Below are positions 1 through 6,216 of a stretch of 7,045 bases of DNA, piece after piece. Every line of letters starts with the position of its first letter. The first letter of the stretch is position 1. The notes beneath the pieces are model-generated. The model made no database searches. It was not told the DNA's origin and was given only the letters and a program-made list of their open reading frames with translations. The position numbers were made by a program, and so were the translations under genes. The DNA comes from Anaerolineae bacterium (lineage in GTDB: Bacteria > Chloroflexota > Anaerolineae > Aggregatilineales > Phototrophicaceae): positions 1 through 7,045 of the forward strand of contig JANQRM010000644.1 in the NCBI GenBank assembly GCA_028284565.1. The letters run 5' to 3'.

Positions 1-129
1 CTCCATCTAGTCGATGCTCACCGGCGTAAACGCAGTCCATCTGGCATGACCTATGCCATAGATCACGATGAGGTTCACGACATGATGCGGCGCTATGGCG
101 TGTTGTCTGTGAACAATGACAGGAGTTAA
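1..129 (+). CDS. C-terminal end of an unrecognised protein (5' truncated by window edge)
   Basis: An open frame enters from the left edge and stops at TAA 127-129, giving 42 residues. The piece is charged and soluble-looking (it includes VDAHRRKRSPSG, AIDHDEVHDMMRRYGV and ends VNNDRS), with no membrane segment or motif I can place in a family. It is taken as coding because it is open from the first base, shows ordinary bacterial codon use, and leads into a spacer with no convincing ORF. It runs in the same direction as the downstream cluster, but the spacer and the IS1 insertion separate them, so joint transcription with the sugar genes is unlikely. Function is unknown. Confidence 0.55.
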   Translation, partial: LHLVDAHRRKRSPSGMTYAIDHDEVHDMMRRYGVLSVNNDRS

Positions 130-199
130 AAGTTGCCTGTACAATGTAGATACACATTCTCAAGTAATATTTGGACCTCTGCCTTCAACAAGCAACCAT

Positions 200-215
200 A
201 TCCATACATCCATAC
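200..215. repeat. Two tandem copies of ATCCATAC
   Basis: ATCCATAC at 200-207 is followed directly by an identical ATCCATAC at 208-215, in the non-coding spacer between the first gene and the IS1 element. It is a small perfect tandem duplication. No function is assigned and it may be chance or replication slippage. Confidence 0.5.
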
Positions 216-241
216 CCCTCGCTAAACAAATACATCAGTTT

Positions 242-278
242 TTTGACATGCTACAAATCCGATTTGTAGCATGTCAAA
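242..278. repeat. Perfect 37-bp palindrome (18-bp arms, 1-bp centre)
   Basis: TTTGACATGCTACAAATC (242-259) is followed by one C (260) and then its exact reverse complement GATTTGTAGCATGTCAAA (261-278). As single strand it would fold into a long hairpin with a very small loop. It lies about 110 bases after the stop of the first gene and about 95 bases before the left IS1 end. It lacks a T-tract after the stem on either strand (a T6 run precedes it on the + strand), so it does not look like an ordinary intrinsic terminator. It could be a large dyad operator, a REP/MITE-like palindrome, or two transposon ends joined head to head. The palindrome is seen directly; its function is unknown. Confidence 0.9.
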
Positions 279-371
279 GCATTGACGTTGTCACAGGTGA
301 GACCGAGATTTATGCGAATTAGCTGTGTAGTGAAGTCGCACTCTTGATTTCTTAAACTTACCGAGAATATA

Positions 372-390
372 GGGAGTGGGGAATAGGTAG
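372..390 (+). repeat. Left terminal inverted repeat of the IS1 element
   Basis: GGGAGTGGGGAATAGGTAG pairs with the right end at 1137-1155. The first 12 positions match with one mismatch (GGG[A/G]GTGGGGAA); the rest aligns with a one- or two-base gap. The outer boundary is placed at the first G because the flanking AATATA sequence precedes it directly. Confidence 0.65.
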
Positions 391-409
391 TTGGTGATAT
401 ACTTGACAA

Positions 410-1135
410 ATGAATATCCAATGTCCGTAATGCGAAAACGAAACCGAGCAAGCAAAAGCAAGTAAGACGAAATACGCGAGTCAACGCTATAAGTGTAAGC
501 CTTGTCAGCGTGTTTATACGCCAAACCCAAAACAACAAGGGTATCCTGATAGGGTTCGTCACGAAGCCATACGCTTGTATATCGATGGGATGAATTATCG
601 TCGGATTGCCCGTCAGTTGGGCGTGGATCATAAATCGGTCATCAACTGGGTCAATGCCCACGTTGCTCAACAAACCGATGCCCCGCTTCCCTCAGATGTG
701 AATAATGCTGAGATGGACGAGTTATATACCTTTGTGGGGTCAAAAAAACGTGTTTATGTGATGACACTGGTGGATAGGCGCACCAGTTGCATTCTCAGCT
801 GGGCAGTGGAGCGAGAACGAAGTGAAAGCTGTCTCCAACAGCTGGTCGATGATGCCCCTCAAGCCGCTTATTCTTTCAGTCATTTGTTTGCCACCTATCG
901 CCAACTGATTTACCATTCTGGACGCTATACGCCCATACCTACTAAGTCCGAAACCTATCAGGTTGAAGGCGGAAATGCTGAGATGAGATACTATCTAGCA
1001 CGTTTGGCGAGACGCTCGCACTGTATCAAGGCTTTGAGGCGAGCGATTAAGCTCTTTGTCTACGCTTGGAACTCTCGTCAACTCCAGCGACTTCACTTTC
1101 CAAAATATGCCTTTCACTTCCGTGATTTCATATAA
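410..1135 (+). pseudogene. IS1-family transposase, inactivated by nonsense codon and lost catalytic residue
   Basis: Reading from ATG 410 gives a 241-codon frame typical of single-ORF IS1 transposases. It has an N-terminal zinc finger (C-P-x-C, later C-K-P-C), an HTH (MNYRRIARQLGVDHKSVINW), then the DDE domain (MDELYTFVG with the first Asp, and VEGGNAEMRYYLARLARRS with the Glu). Codon 7 is TAA (428-430), inside the first zinc-finger knuckle. The next in-frame ATG is at 575, which would give 186 residues without the zinc finger. Family members usually have YSDGF before the ATY block; here it reads YSFSHLF, so the second catalytic Asp is missing. After RRSHC the helix leading to ALRRA looks about five residues short. 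These lesions together argue for a dead gene, not recoding of the TAA. Confidence 0.8.
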
Positions 1136-1136
1136 A

Positions 1137-1155
1137 CTCTACTTTCCCCACCCCC
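1137..1155 (-). repeat. Right terminal inverted repeat of the IS1 element
   Basis: Read on the minus strand this is GGGGGTGGGGAAAGTAGAG, matching the left end at 372-390 apart from one substitution and a small gap. It begins two bases after the transposase stop codon, as expected for a compact insertion sequence. Confidence 0.65.
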
Positions 1156-1169
1156 AAATATAACACTCT

Positions 1170-1198
1170 TTGACATTTGAAATTCGTCAAGTTAGAAT
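1170..1198 (+). promoter_or_regulatory. Sigma-70-type promoter of the GntR gene
   Basis: A consensus -35 box TTGACA (1170-1175) is followed by a 17-bp spacer and a -10 box TAGAAT (1193-1198; five of six match TATAAT). The start of transcription would fall near 1204-1206, about 37 bases before the TTG start codon. The promoter lies outside the IS1 element. A dyad operator begins directly after the -10 box, so a bound regulator would block RNA polymerase. Confidence 0.75.
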
Positions 1199-1219
1199 TG
1201 GTAGCACCACTGACCAATT
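1196..1219. promoter_or_regulatory. Putative operator for the GntR/FCD regulator
   Basis: TGGTAGCACCA (1199-1209) has the form TGGT-N3-ACCA, the arrangement known for operators of FadR/FCD-subfamily GntR regulators such as PdhR and LldR. A second reading overlaps it: AATTGGT (1196-1202) and ACCAATT (1213-1219) are perfect inverted arms 10 bp apart. Either dyad covers the end of the -10 box and the predicted +1, a position suited to repression. The regulator gene starts 33 bp downstream, so autoregulation is the simplest inference. I did not find another copy of TGGT-N3-ACCA before the other genes of the window. Confidence 0.6.
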
Positions 1220-1241
1220 TACTCTGATATGTAGGTGAAAT

Positions 1242-1994
1242 TTGAAAAATCAGGCACCTCAACTTACGGGCTTAACAACCATTCAAAAAGCCAGTGTTAA
1301 AGATCAAACATTGGAACAATTGAAGAAATATATTTTATCTGGCGCGGTCGGTTTAGGTGATCGCTTGCCCTCTGAACGAGCTTTAGCAGAGGCACTGGGT
1401 GTCGGGCGGTACAGTGTCCGCGAAGCCCTCAAAATCCTCGAAGCTGTCGGGCTAGTCGAGTCCAGAGTCGGTGATGGAACCTTCCTGACCACCAATACCG
1501 GTGCCAATTTTGGACGCATCCTTGGTTTGAGTTTAGCTTCATGGGGTGGCACAATTATTGAGATTTTAGATGCACGGAAAATGATTGAAGTGGAAGCCGT
1601 GCGTGTTGCAGCAGAACGTGCAACCGAGGAACAAATTGAACTTCTTGCTAATGAACTGGAAGAGATGCAAAGCCATACACAAGACTTTCGACAATATCTA
1701 AAGGCAGATATGAATTTCCATCGTCGTATCGGTGAAGCCAGTCAAAATGCCATCATCAGTCAATTCGTGAACAATCTAATCGATTTGCTTGAGGAGGTAT
1801 TGAAAGAAACGCACTCAGATGAATTGCCGACTCAAGCAGAAGGTAGTGGGACCCACGAGACAATCTATCAAGCCATCGTCCGTCGTGAACCAGATACTGC
1901 AAGTCGCTTAATGCGCGATCATATCCAATTTACAAGTGAAGTCTGGCAAGCCGTGATTTCTCTCACATCCAGTACACAAGACGATGAAACATAA
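1242..1994 (+). CDS. GntR-family transcriptional regulator, FadR/FCD subfamily
   Basis: A 250-residue DNA-binding regulator. Residues about 20-82 form the GntR winged helix (RLPSERALAEALGVGRYSVR, then ALKILEAVGLVESRVGDGTF). Residues about 105-235 form the all-helical FCD effector domain, with the usual metal/ligand positions visible as D156 and H160 (ADMNFH), H205 (THETI) and H227 (RDHI). FCD regulators commonly bind small organic or sugar acids and act as dimeric repressors. The start is TTG 1242: an in-frame TGA (1236-1238) closes the frame just upstream, AGGTGA (1233-1238) is a ribosome site at short spacing, and no ATG occurs before the HTH. It heads the cluster of glycosidase, dehydratase and SDR genes and probably controls them and itself. 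The true effector is unknown; a hexonate or hexuronate is an inference from the neighbours. Confidence 0.92.
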   Translation: MKNQAPQLTGLTTIQKASVKDQTLEQLKKYILSGAVGLGDRLPSERALAEALGVGRYSVREALKILEAVGLVESRVGDGTFLTTNTGANFGRILGLSLASWGGTIIEILDARKMIEVEAVRVAAERATEEQIELLANELEEMQSHTQDFRQYLKADMNFHRRIGEASQNAIISQFVNNLIDLLEEVLKETHSDELPTQAEGSGTHETIYQAIVRREPDTASRLMRDHIQFTSEVWQAVISLTSSTQDDET

Positions 1995-2080
1995 ATATAT
2001 ACACAAGGGGGGAGGTGACTAGCGGATAAAGTATCCCAAGACACAATTTTCTGAAAAAACAGTTTATTTTGGAGAATATC

Positions 2081-2705
2081 ATGAATAAAGATAGATCCGA
2101 TGGTCGATGCTGGCGAAGCGTTCTTTGGTGTGAAGCATCAAGACTTAGCACTTGTTCATGAACCAGATATCCCAAGTCGCTGGCTACCTAAAGAACGACG
2201 TTTTGGCGAGTTTGATCCTTGCACGACACTCACTGGAGTGGGGCAGTTTCAACATTTTACAGCTCTCGCGAACTTCTACTTGGAACGCCTGCAACCCACC
2301 AGTGCCGAACCGATTTTGATGAATGGCGATGATGTCATTGCCAGTGCTAACAAGATCGGTACGGGACACGTCTATTTAATAGGCACATTTTTGGGGTTCA
2401 GTGCTTTAGCCTACCAGGAGGTCGACGCAGGAACCGATGCTTTTCTGGCGCATCTTTTACAAATCGCTAAAGTGAGACCAGAACGCTATGGCAATCTGCT
2501 ACGTCGTCGTCGCACACTAAATAACAAGGAAGCATGGTTTTTTATAAATCCAACTGCCCTTGATTGCACTGAGCTTATCGATAAGGAAGGTTATTCTATA
2601 GTTGTTGACCTTTTGGATGATAATCTTATTGCTGAAACTGACGAAACCATGACCATTAGAATCCCAAGCACCAATATAGGATGTCTGATAATGGATTCTG
2701 ATTAG
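2081..2705 (+). pseudogene. GH42 beta-galactosidase-like gene, N-terminal catalytic part deleted
   Basis: From ATG 2100 to TAG 2705 the frame encodes 201 residues resembling the post-catalytic part of GH42-type beta-galactosidases: the trimerisation-like alpha/beta domain (DAGEAFFGVKHQDL; later IASANKIGTGHVYLIGTFLG, FLAHLLQIAKVRPE) and a small C-terminal beta domain (EAWFFINPT). The TIM barrel of roughly 400 residues with the catalytic glutamates is absent. A well-placed start exists upstream (GGAG 2071-2074, six bases, ATG 2081), but it opens a different frame that ends after 26 codons at 2159-2161. ATG 2100 has no ribosome site of its own. The simplest reading is a large internal deletion joining the original start region to the C-terminal part out of frame at about 2090-2100. 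Family assignment rests on recognition of the C-terminal pattern only. A free-standing small protein is possible but less likely. Confidence 0.6.
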
Positions 2706-2715
2706 TCAATGAGAA

Positions 2716-2746
2716 AATTTATTGTAAGGACTATCTCAATTTATTG
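2716..2746. repeat. Direct repeat AATTTATTG, 22 bp apart
   Basis: AATTTATTG occurs at 2716-2724 and again at 2738-2746, a 22-bp period (about two helical turns), in the 72-bp gap before the dehydratase gene. GTCAAT (2705-2710) and ATTGAC (2743-2748) also form a 6-bp inverted pair around it. The arrangement could be a protein-binding site or a second regulatory region. The DNA is AT-rich, so chance is a real alternative. Confidence 0.35.
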
Positions 2747-2777
2747 ACACTGCCCTTCATTTAGATAGGATCTCGAA

Positions 2778-3947
2778 ATGAAAATAACCAAAATCGATTG
2801 CCATGTATTGTTAGTTCCAGAATATCACACCGAAGCCTGTTCGTCGGCCCAAGATAACCTTGTGGTCGAGATTCACACGGATGAAGGGATTGTTGGTATT
2901 GGTGAAACAGATGTCAACCCTTGGATTGCGAAAGCGTGTATCAAGGCACGGGGAACGCACATTATGGGCTTAGGATTGGAGGAAATGCTTATGGGGGAAG
3001 ACCCTATGCAACCTGAAGCAATCTGGCACAAGCTCTACAGCGGCTCCAAAATGAATGGACGACGCGGTGCATTAATCTGTGCAATGGGCGCGATTGATAT
3101 GGCTCTCTGGGACATTAAAGGCAAGGCGTTGGATTTGCCGGTCTATAAATTACTGGGGGGAGCTGTCAAAGAGAGCATTATTCCTTATGCTTCCTTGTTA
3201 CCGACGGGTGATACCTTGCAAGAGTATCGTGACTCACTCAAAGCAAAAGTACGTCAAGCTCAGCAATTCGGTTTCAAAGCCGCCAAATTAGAAATCTGCA
3301 TCAATGGGCCCTATACGCACAATGGCTTGCAGGAACATGACGATCATATTGCCGATATTGTGGCAGAATGTCGGGACACCGTAGGTTCTGACATGACCTT
3401 AATGGTGGATGTCGCCTATGCGTGGTCAGATGCTCGTACTGCACTTCGAGTCATTAAACAATTGGAACCTTTCGATTTGTTTTTTCTTGAAACGCCGATC
3501 AATATTGATGATCTCGAAGGCTATGCCTTTATTAGTGATCATTCGCCCATACGCATCGCCGCGGGTGAGTGGCAAAACACCCATTATGAATTTCTAGACC
3601 TCGCACATCGAGGCAAATTAGATGTTTTACAACCCGATGTGGGTCGGGTAGGGGGCTTCACCGAAGCACGTAAAGTCACGCAACTTGCTGCAGATTATGG
3701 TCGTCTGATTGTGCCACATTGTTGGAAAACAGGGATTGGAATTGCAGCCAGTGCACATTTAGGGTTTGCAACCGCTTGTTGTCCTTTCATCGAGTTTCTG
3801 CCTGCTCACCTTTCAGAATCAGTTCTCCGTGATGAATTGGTGGCAGACGAATTAGAGATGGTGAATGGTGAAATCCCCCTCCCGCAAAAGCCTGGATTAG
3901 GAATTGAGCTCAATCGGGATGCTTTGGCACGTTATCTCGTGGATTAA
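2778..3947 (+). CDS. Mandelate racemase/muconate lactonizing family enzyme, probable sugar-acid dehydratase
   Basis: A complete 389-residue enolase-superfamily enzyme. The N-terminal capping domain (1-125) contains NLVVEIHTDEGIVGIGET and ends in the family signature AIDMALWDIKGKALDLPVYKL. The barrel then carries the metal ligands D211 (MVDVAYAW), E238 (FFLETP) and E264 (AAGEW), and the His-Asp dyad D287 (LQPDVGRVGG) with H314 (VPHCWKTG), which marks the mandelate racemase subgroup. At the second strand K170-L-E172 occupies the usual KxK site, so only one of the two lysines is kept. Such enzymes act by proton abstraction from sugar acids, mostly as dehydratases giving 2-keto-3-deoxy acids; the substrate here cannot be read from sequence. 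ATG 2778 has AGGA (2767-2770) at good spacing. The following SDR starts 14 bp after the stop, so the two are probably cotranscribed. Confidence 0.9.
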   Translation: MKITKIDCHVLLVPEYHTEACSSAQDNLVVEIHTDEGIVGIGETDVNPWIAKACIKARGTHIMGLGLEEMLMGEDPMQPEAIWHKLYSGSKMNGRRGALICAMGAIDMALWDIKGKALDLPVYKLLGGAVKESIIPYASLLPTGDTLQEYRDSLKAKVRQAQQFGFKAAKLEICINGPYTHNGLQEHDDHIADIVAECRDTVGSDMTLMVDVAYAWSDARTALRVIKQLEPFDLFFLETPINIDDLEGYAFISDHSPIRIAAGEWQNTHYEFLDLAHRGKLDVLQPDVGRVGGFTEARKVTQLAADYGRLIVPHCWKTGIGIAASAHLGFATACCPFIEFLPAHLSESVLRDELVADELEMVNGEIPLPQKPGLGIELNRDALARYLVD

Positions 3948-3961
3948 TAAAGGGTTTTCTG

Positions 3962-4726
3962 ATGACAAGACGGTTACAAGATCGCGTAGCACTCGTCACT
4001 GGAGCCGGGCAAGGCATTGGTGAAGCCATCTGCAGACGATTTGTAGCAGAAGGAGCAATTGTTATTGGGATTGATCGTAATGATCAGACATTGGGACTAC
4101 TCGCCAATGAATTATCCAATTTCAATAGTTTTGTCACGGATGTGCAAAATCACCAAGCCTTAGCTGAGTGTGTGGATCAGACCATCCATGAACATCAACA
4201 GATTGATATCCTCGTTAATAATGCCGGTTTCCAGTACACGATTCCCTTTGTCGACACTACATTGGAGCAATGGCAAGAGACACATCGAGTCAATCTTGAA
4301 GCGCAATATGTACTCTGTAAAGCAGTTGTGCCGCACATGATTGAAGTTGGATATGGTCGCATTGTTAATGTGTCATCTTCTCAATCGATTGCTGTAGAAC
4401 CCTCTGTCAGTGCCTATGCCACAAGCAAAGCAGGGATCAATGCATTTACCCGAAGTTTGGCAGTCGAACTAGCCCCACACCAAATCCTTGTAAATGCCAT
4501 TGCACCGGGTTGTATTCATACTCCCATGTCTATCATCAATGGGATCGATGAAACCACAACCGATAGCTTTCAAGAATGGTATGTTAAACGGCGAAAAATT
4601 CCCTTAGGGCGACCCGGACAAGCAGGTGAAGTGGCCTCTATGGCATTGTATCTTGCCTCAGAAGAATGTACTTATGTGACTGGACAGACCCTAGTTGTGG
4701 ATGGTGGCTTGACGATCACATTTTGA
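3962..4726 (+). CDS. Classical short-chain dehydrogenase/reductase, likely sugar or sugar-acid dehydrogenase
   Basis: A complete 254-residue SDR. The cofactor loop TGAGQGIG is at 13-20, and acidic D38 after the second strand favours NAD(H) over NADP(H). The structural motif NNAG is at 86-89, and the catalytic tetrad is N111, S139, Y152 and K156 (SAYATSKAG). The end is the family-typical GQTLVVDGG. The protein is soluble, with no signal peptide. ATG 3962 is preceded by AAAGGG (3949-3954) with a 7-base gap, only 14 bp after the dehydratase stop, so a two-gene unit is likely. General annotation would call it 3-oxoacyl-ACP reductase-like, but the context favours oxidation of a sugar to its lactone or acid feeding the dehydratase, in the manner of galactose or glucose 1-dehydrogenases. 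That role is inference. Confidence 0.9.
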   Translation: MTRRLQDRVALVTGAGQGIGEAICRRFVAEGAIVIGIDRNDQTLGLLANELSNFNSFVTDVQNHQALAECVDQTIHEHQQIDILVNNAGFQYTIPFVDTTLEQWQETHRVNLEAQYVLCKAVVPHMIEVGYGRIVNVSSSQSIAVEPSVSAYATSKAGINAFTRSLAVELAPHQILVNAIAPGCIHTPMSIINGIDETTTDSFQEWYVKRRKIPLGRPGQAGEVASMALYLASEECTYVTGQTLVVDGGLTITF

Positions 4727-4800
4727 AGATAACGCCATCTATCTGATTCTTAACGACCATACCTAATTACTGACAAAATTGAAAAGAAAGGCGAATTTCC

Positions 4801-6121
4801 ATGCCAAAGATTACCTTGATTGGCGCAGGAAGTACCATTTTCGCCAAAAATCTAATCGGTGATATTCTCAGTTTCGCTGAATTGTCTAGTGCAACTCTCG
4901 TCTTGCATGATATTGATGAACAACGCCTACGAACTTCGGAAATTGTTGCGAATAAGCTCGCCTTATCGCTAAATGCAAAACCAACGATACAAGCTACACT
5001 CAATCGGCAAGAAGCACTTGAAGATGCAGATTACGCAATTTGTATGATTCAAGTCGGTGGTTACAAACCCTCAACCCAAATTGACTTCAACATCCCAATG
5101 AAATATGGACTTCGACAAACCATTGGGGATACGATTGGGATTGGGGGAATCATGCGGGGCTTGCGAACAATTCCTGTACTCTTAGATATTTGCAAGGATA
5201 TGGAACAGCTTTGCCCAGATGTTACGTTTCTACAATATGTCAACCCAATGGCAATTAATTGTTGGGCAATTGGTCGCGCTTCGTCGATTAACACTATAGG
5301 ACTATGTCACAGCGTACAGGAGACTGCCACAGTACTTGCAGAAGACATACATCTTCCCATCAACGAAATTAACTATGTATGTGCAGGTATCAACCATATG
5401 GCATTTTTCTTGCAATTTGAGCGTGATGGGGAAGATTTATATCCACGTCTTCGTCAAGTGTTGGAATCCGAAAAGATTCCAATTCGTCCCATGTTTACAG
5501 CTCCGATTACTGATTCAGTGCGCTATGAAGTGTTCAAACGTCTGGGCTATTTTGTCACTGAGTCGAGCGAGCATTTTGCAGAATATGTTCCTTGGTTTAT
5601 TAAACGAGACCGTCCAGACATGATTGATCAATATGGGATCCCGCTTGACGAATATCTTGATCGTTGCGAAGTTCAAATTTCACAATGGGAAGCCCAAGAG
5701 CTAAATTAGAAAATCCGACCGCAGTGTTGGAACATCAACAGAGTAGCGAATATGGTTCATTAATAATTCATAGTCTTGAAACGGGCATTCCTCGGGTGAT
5801 CAATGGAAATGTCCCGAATACAGGCTTGATTGACAATTTACCTACAGGCTGTTATGTAGAAGTTCCCTGTCTCATCGATAAGAAAGGAATTCAACCACTA
5901 CCATTGGGGAAGTTACCGCCACAACTTGTCGCGCTTATGCGAACCAACATCAATGTCCAAGCATTGACTGTTGAAGCGGCATTAACCCAAAAAAGTGAGC
6001 ATATTTATCACGCCGCAATGCTTGATCCCCATACTGCTGCAGAGCTCAGTATTGATGAATTTTTCAATTGGTTGACGACCTGATGGAGGCTCATGCAAAC
6101 TGGCTTCCCATTTTCAGCTAG
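4801..6121 (+). pseudogene. melA: GH4 alpha-galactosidase (MelA type) with two -1 frameshifts
   Basis: GH4 enzymes hydrolyse alpha-galactosides such as melibiose in the cytoplasm using NAD and a divalent metal. The first frame (4801-5709) has the Rossmann start LIGAGSTIF, YVNPM, the GLCHSV motif (C169, H170) typical of alpha-galactosidases in this family, CAGINHMAF (N198, H199) and SSEHFAEYVPWFIK with the Tyr expected to act as base. It stops at TAG 5707. Homology continues at 5697 in the -1 frame (RAKLENPTAV, then NVPNTGLIDNLP and LDPHTAAELSIDEF) and stops at TGA 6081. It resumes again, -1, as LVDDLMEAHANWLPIFS to TAG 6119-6121, matching the E. coli MelA tail. Restoring one A at 5696-5697 and one T in the T5 run 6060-6064 gives one 440-residue protein, against about 451 for MelA. 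CHSVQ is followed by E where MelA has G. AAAGG (4787-4791) precedes ATG 4801. Confidence 0.88.
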
Positions 6122-6216
6122 CTGTCACATTGGTCAAATTAGAGGCAAATTGATTATGTAACTGCAAGTTTGCACATTTCCAACCGAGTAGACTGCCACA
6201 AGAAAGGGAAGTTTGT

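Larger units (their letters stand above)
372..1155 (+). mobile_element. IS1-family insertion sequence, degenerate
   Basis: The element is about 784 bp, within the normal IS1-family size range, and carries one transposase frame filling most of its length. The ends are imperfect inverted repeats: GGGAGTGGGGAATAGGTAG at the left and the complement of GGGGGTGGGGAAAGTAGAG at the right. AATATA sits immediately outside the left end (366-371) and again at 1157-1162, one base outside the right end, so the flanking 7-mers match at 6 of 7 positions. This fits a decayed or slightly misplaced target duplication; IS1 usually makes 8-9 bp. The insertion lies only about 15 bp upstream of the -35 box of the GntR gene, so it may have removed upstream regulatory DNA without disrupting the core promoter. 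With its transposase broken, it could move only if an active relative supplied the enzyme. Confidence 0.75.

Noticed and set aside
239..278. Reading the 37-bp palindrome as a rho-independent terminator
   Set aside because: The stem is not GC-rich and no T-run follows it in either direction; the T6 tract precedes it on the + strand.
116..322. A 68-codon + strand frame across the spacer and the palindrome
   Set aside because: It overlaps the end of the first gene, runs through the perfect palindrome, has no convincing ribosome site and shows no recognisable protein pattern.
251..673. A 140-codon minus-strand frame over the spacer and IS1 5' region
   Set aside because: It crosses the IS1 boundary and lies opposite the transposase zinc finger and HTH, which have clear family matches; it is a shadow frame.
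1963..2175. A 70-codon minus-strand frame over the GntR end and GH42 start
   Set aside because: It overlaps the GntR stop and the GH42 remnant, both better supported, and has no family signature.
2744..2771. A promoter TTGACA / 16 bp / TAGGAT before the dehydratase
   Set aside because: The -10 match is poor and it overlaps the ribosome site; the transcript would start at the ATG itself. Kept only as a possible site within the repeat finding.
4034..4046. GATTTGTAGCA in the SDR gene, also found in the 242-278 palindrome
   Set aside because: It is an 11-base match inside coding sequence without the rest of the arm or the dyad; most likely coincidence.
5690..5710. Programmed -1 frameshifting as the explanation of the first melA break
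   Set aside because: There is no X-XXY-YYZ slippery heptamer before the TAG, and a second independent shift occurs downstream; a base loss explains both.
6094..6174. TGCAAACT (6094-6101) and AGTTTGCA (6167-6174) as transposon ends
   Set aside because: The first copy lies within the melA coding tail and the arms are only 8 bp; without a matching outer end of the IS5 relic the pairing is likely chance.
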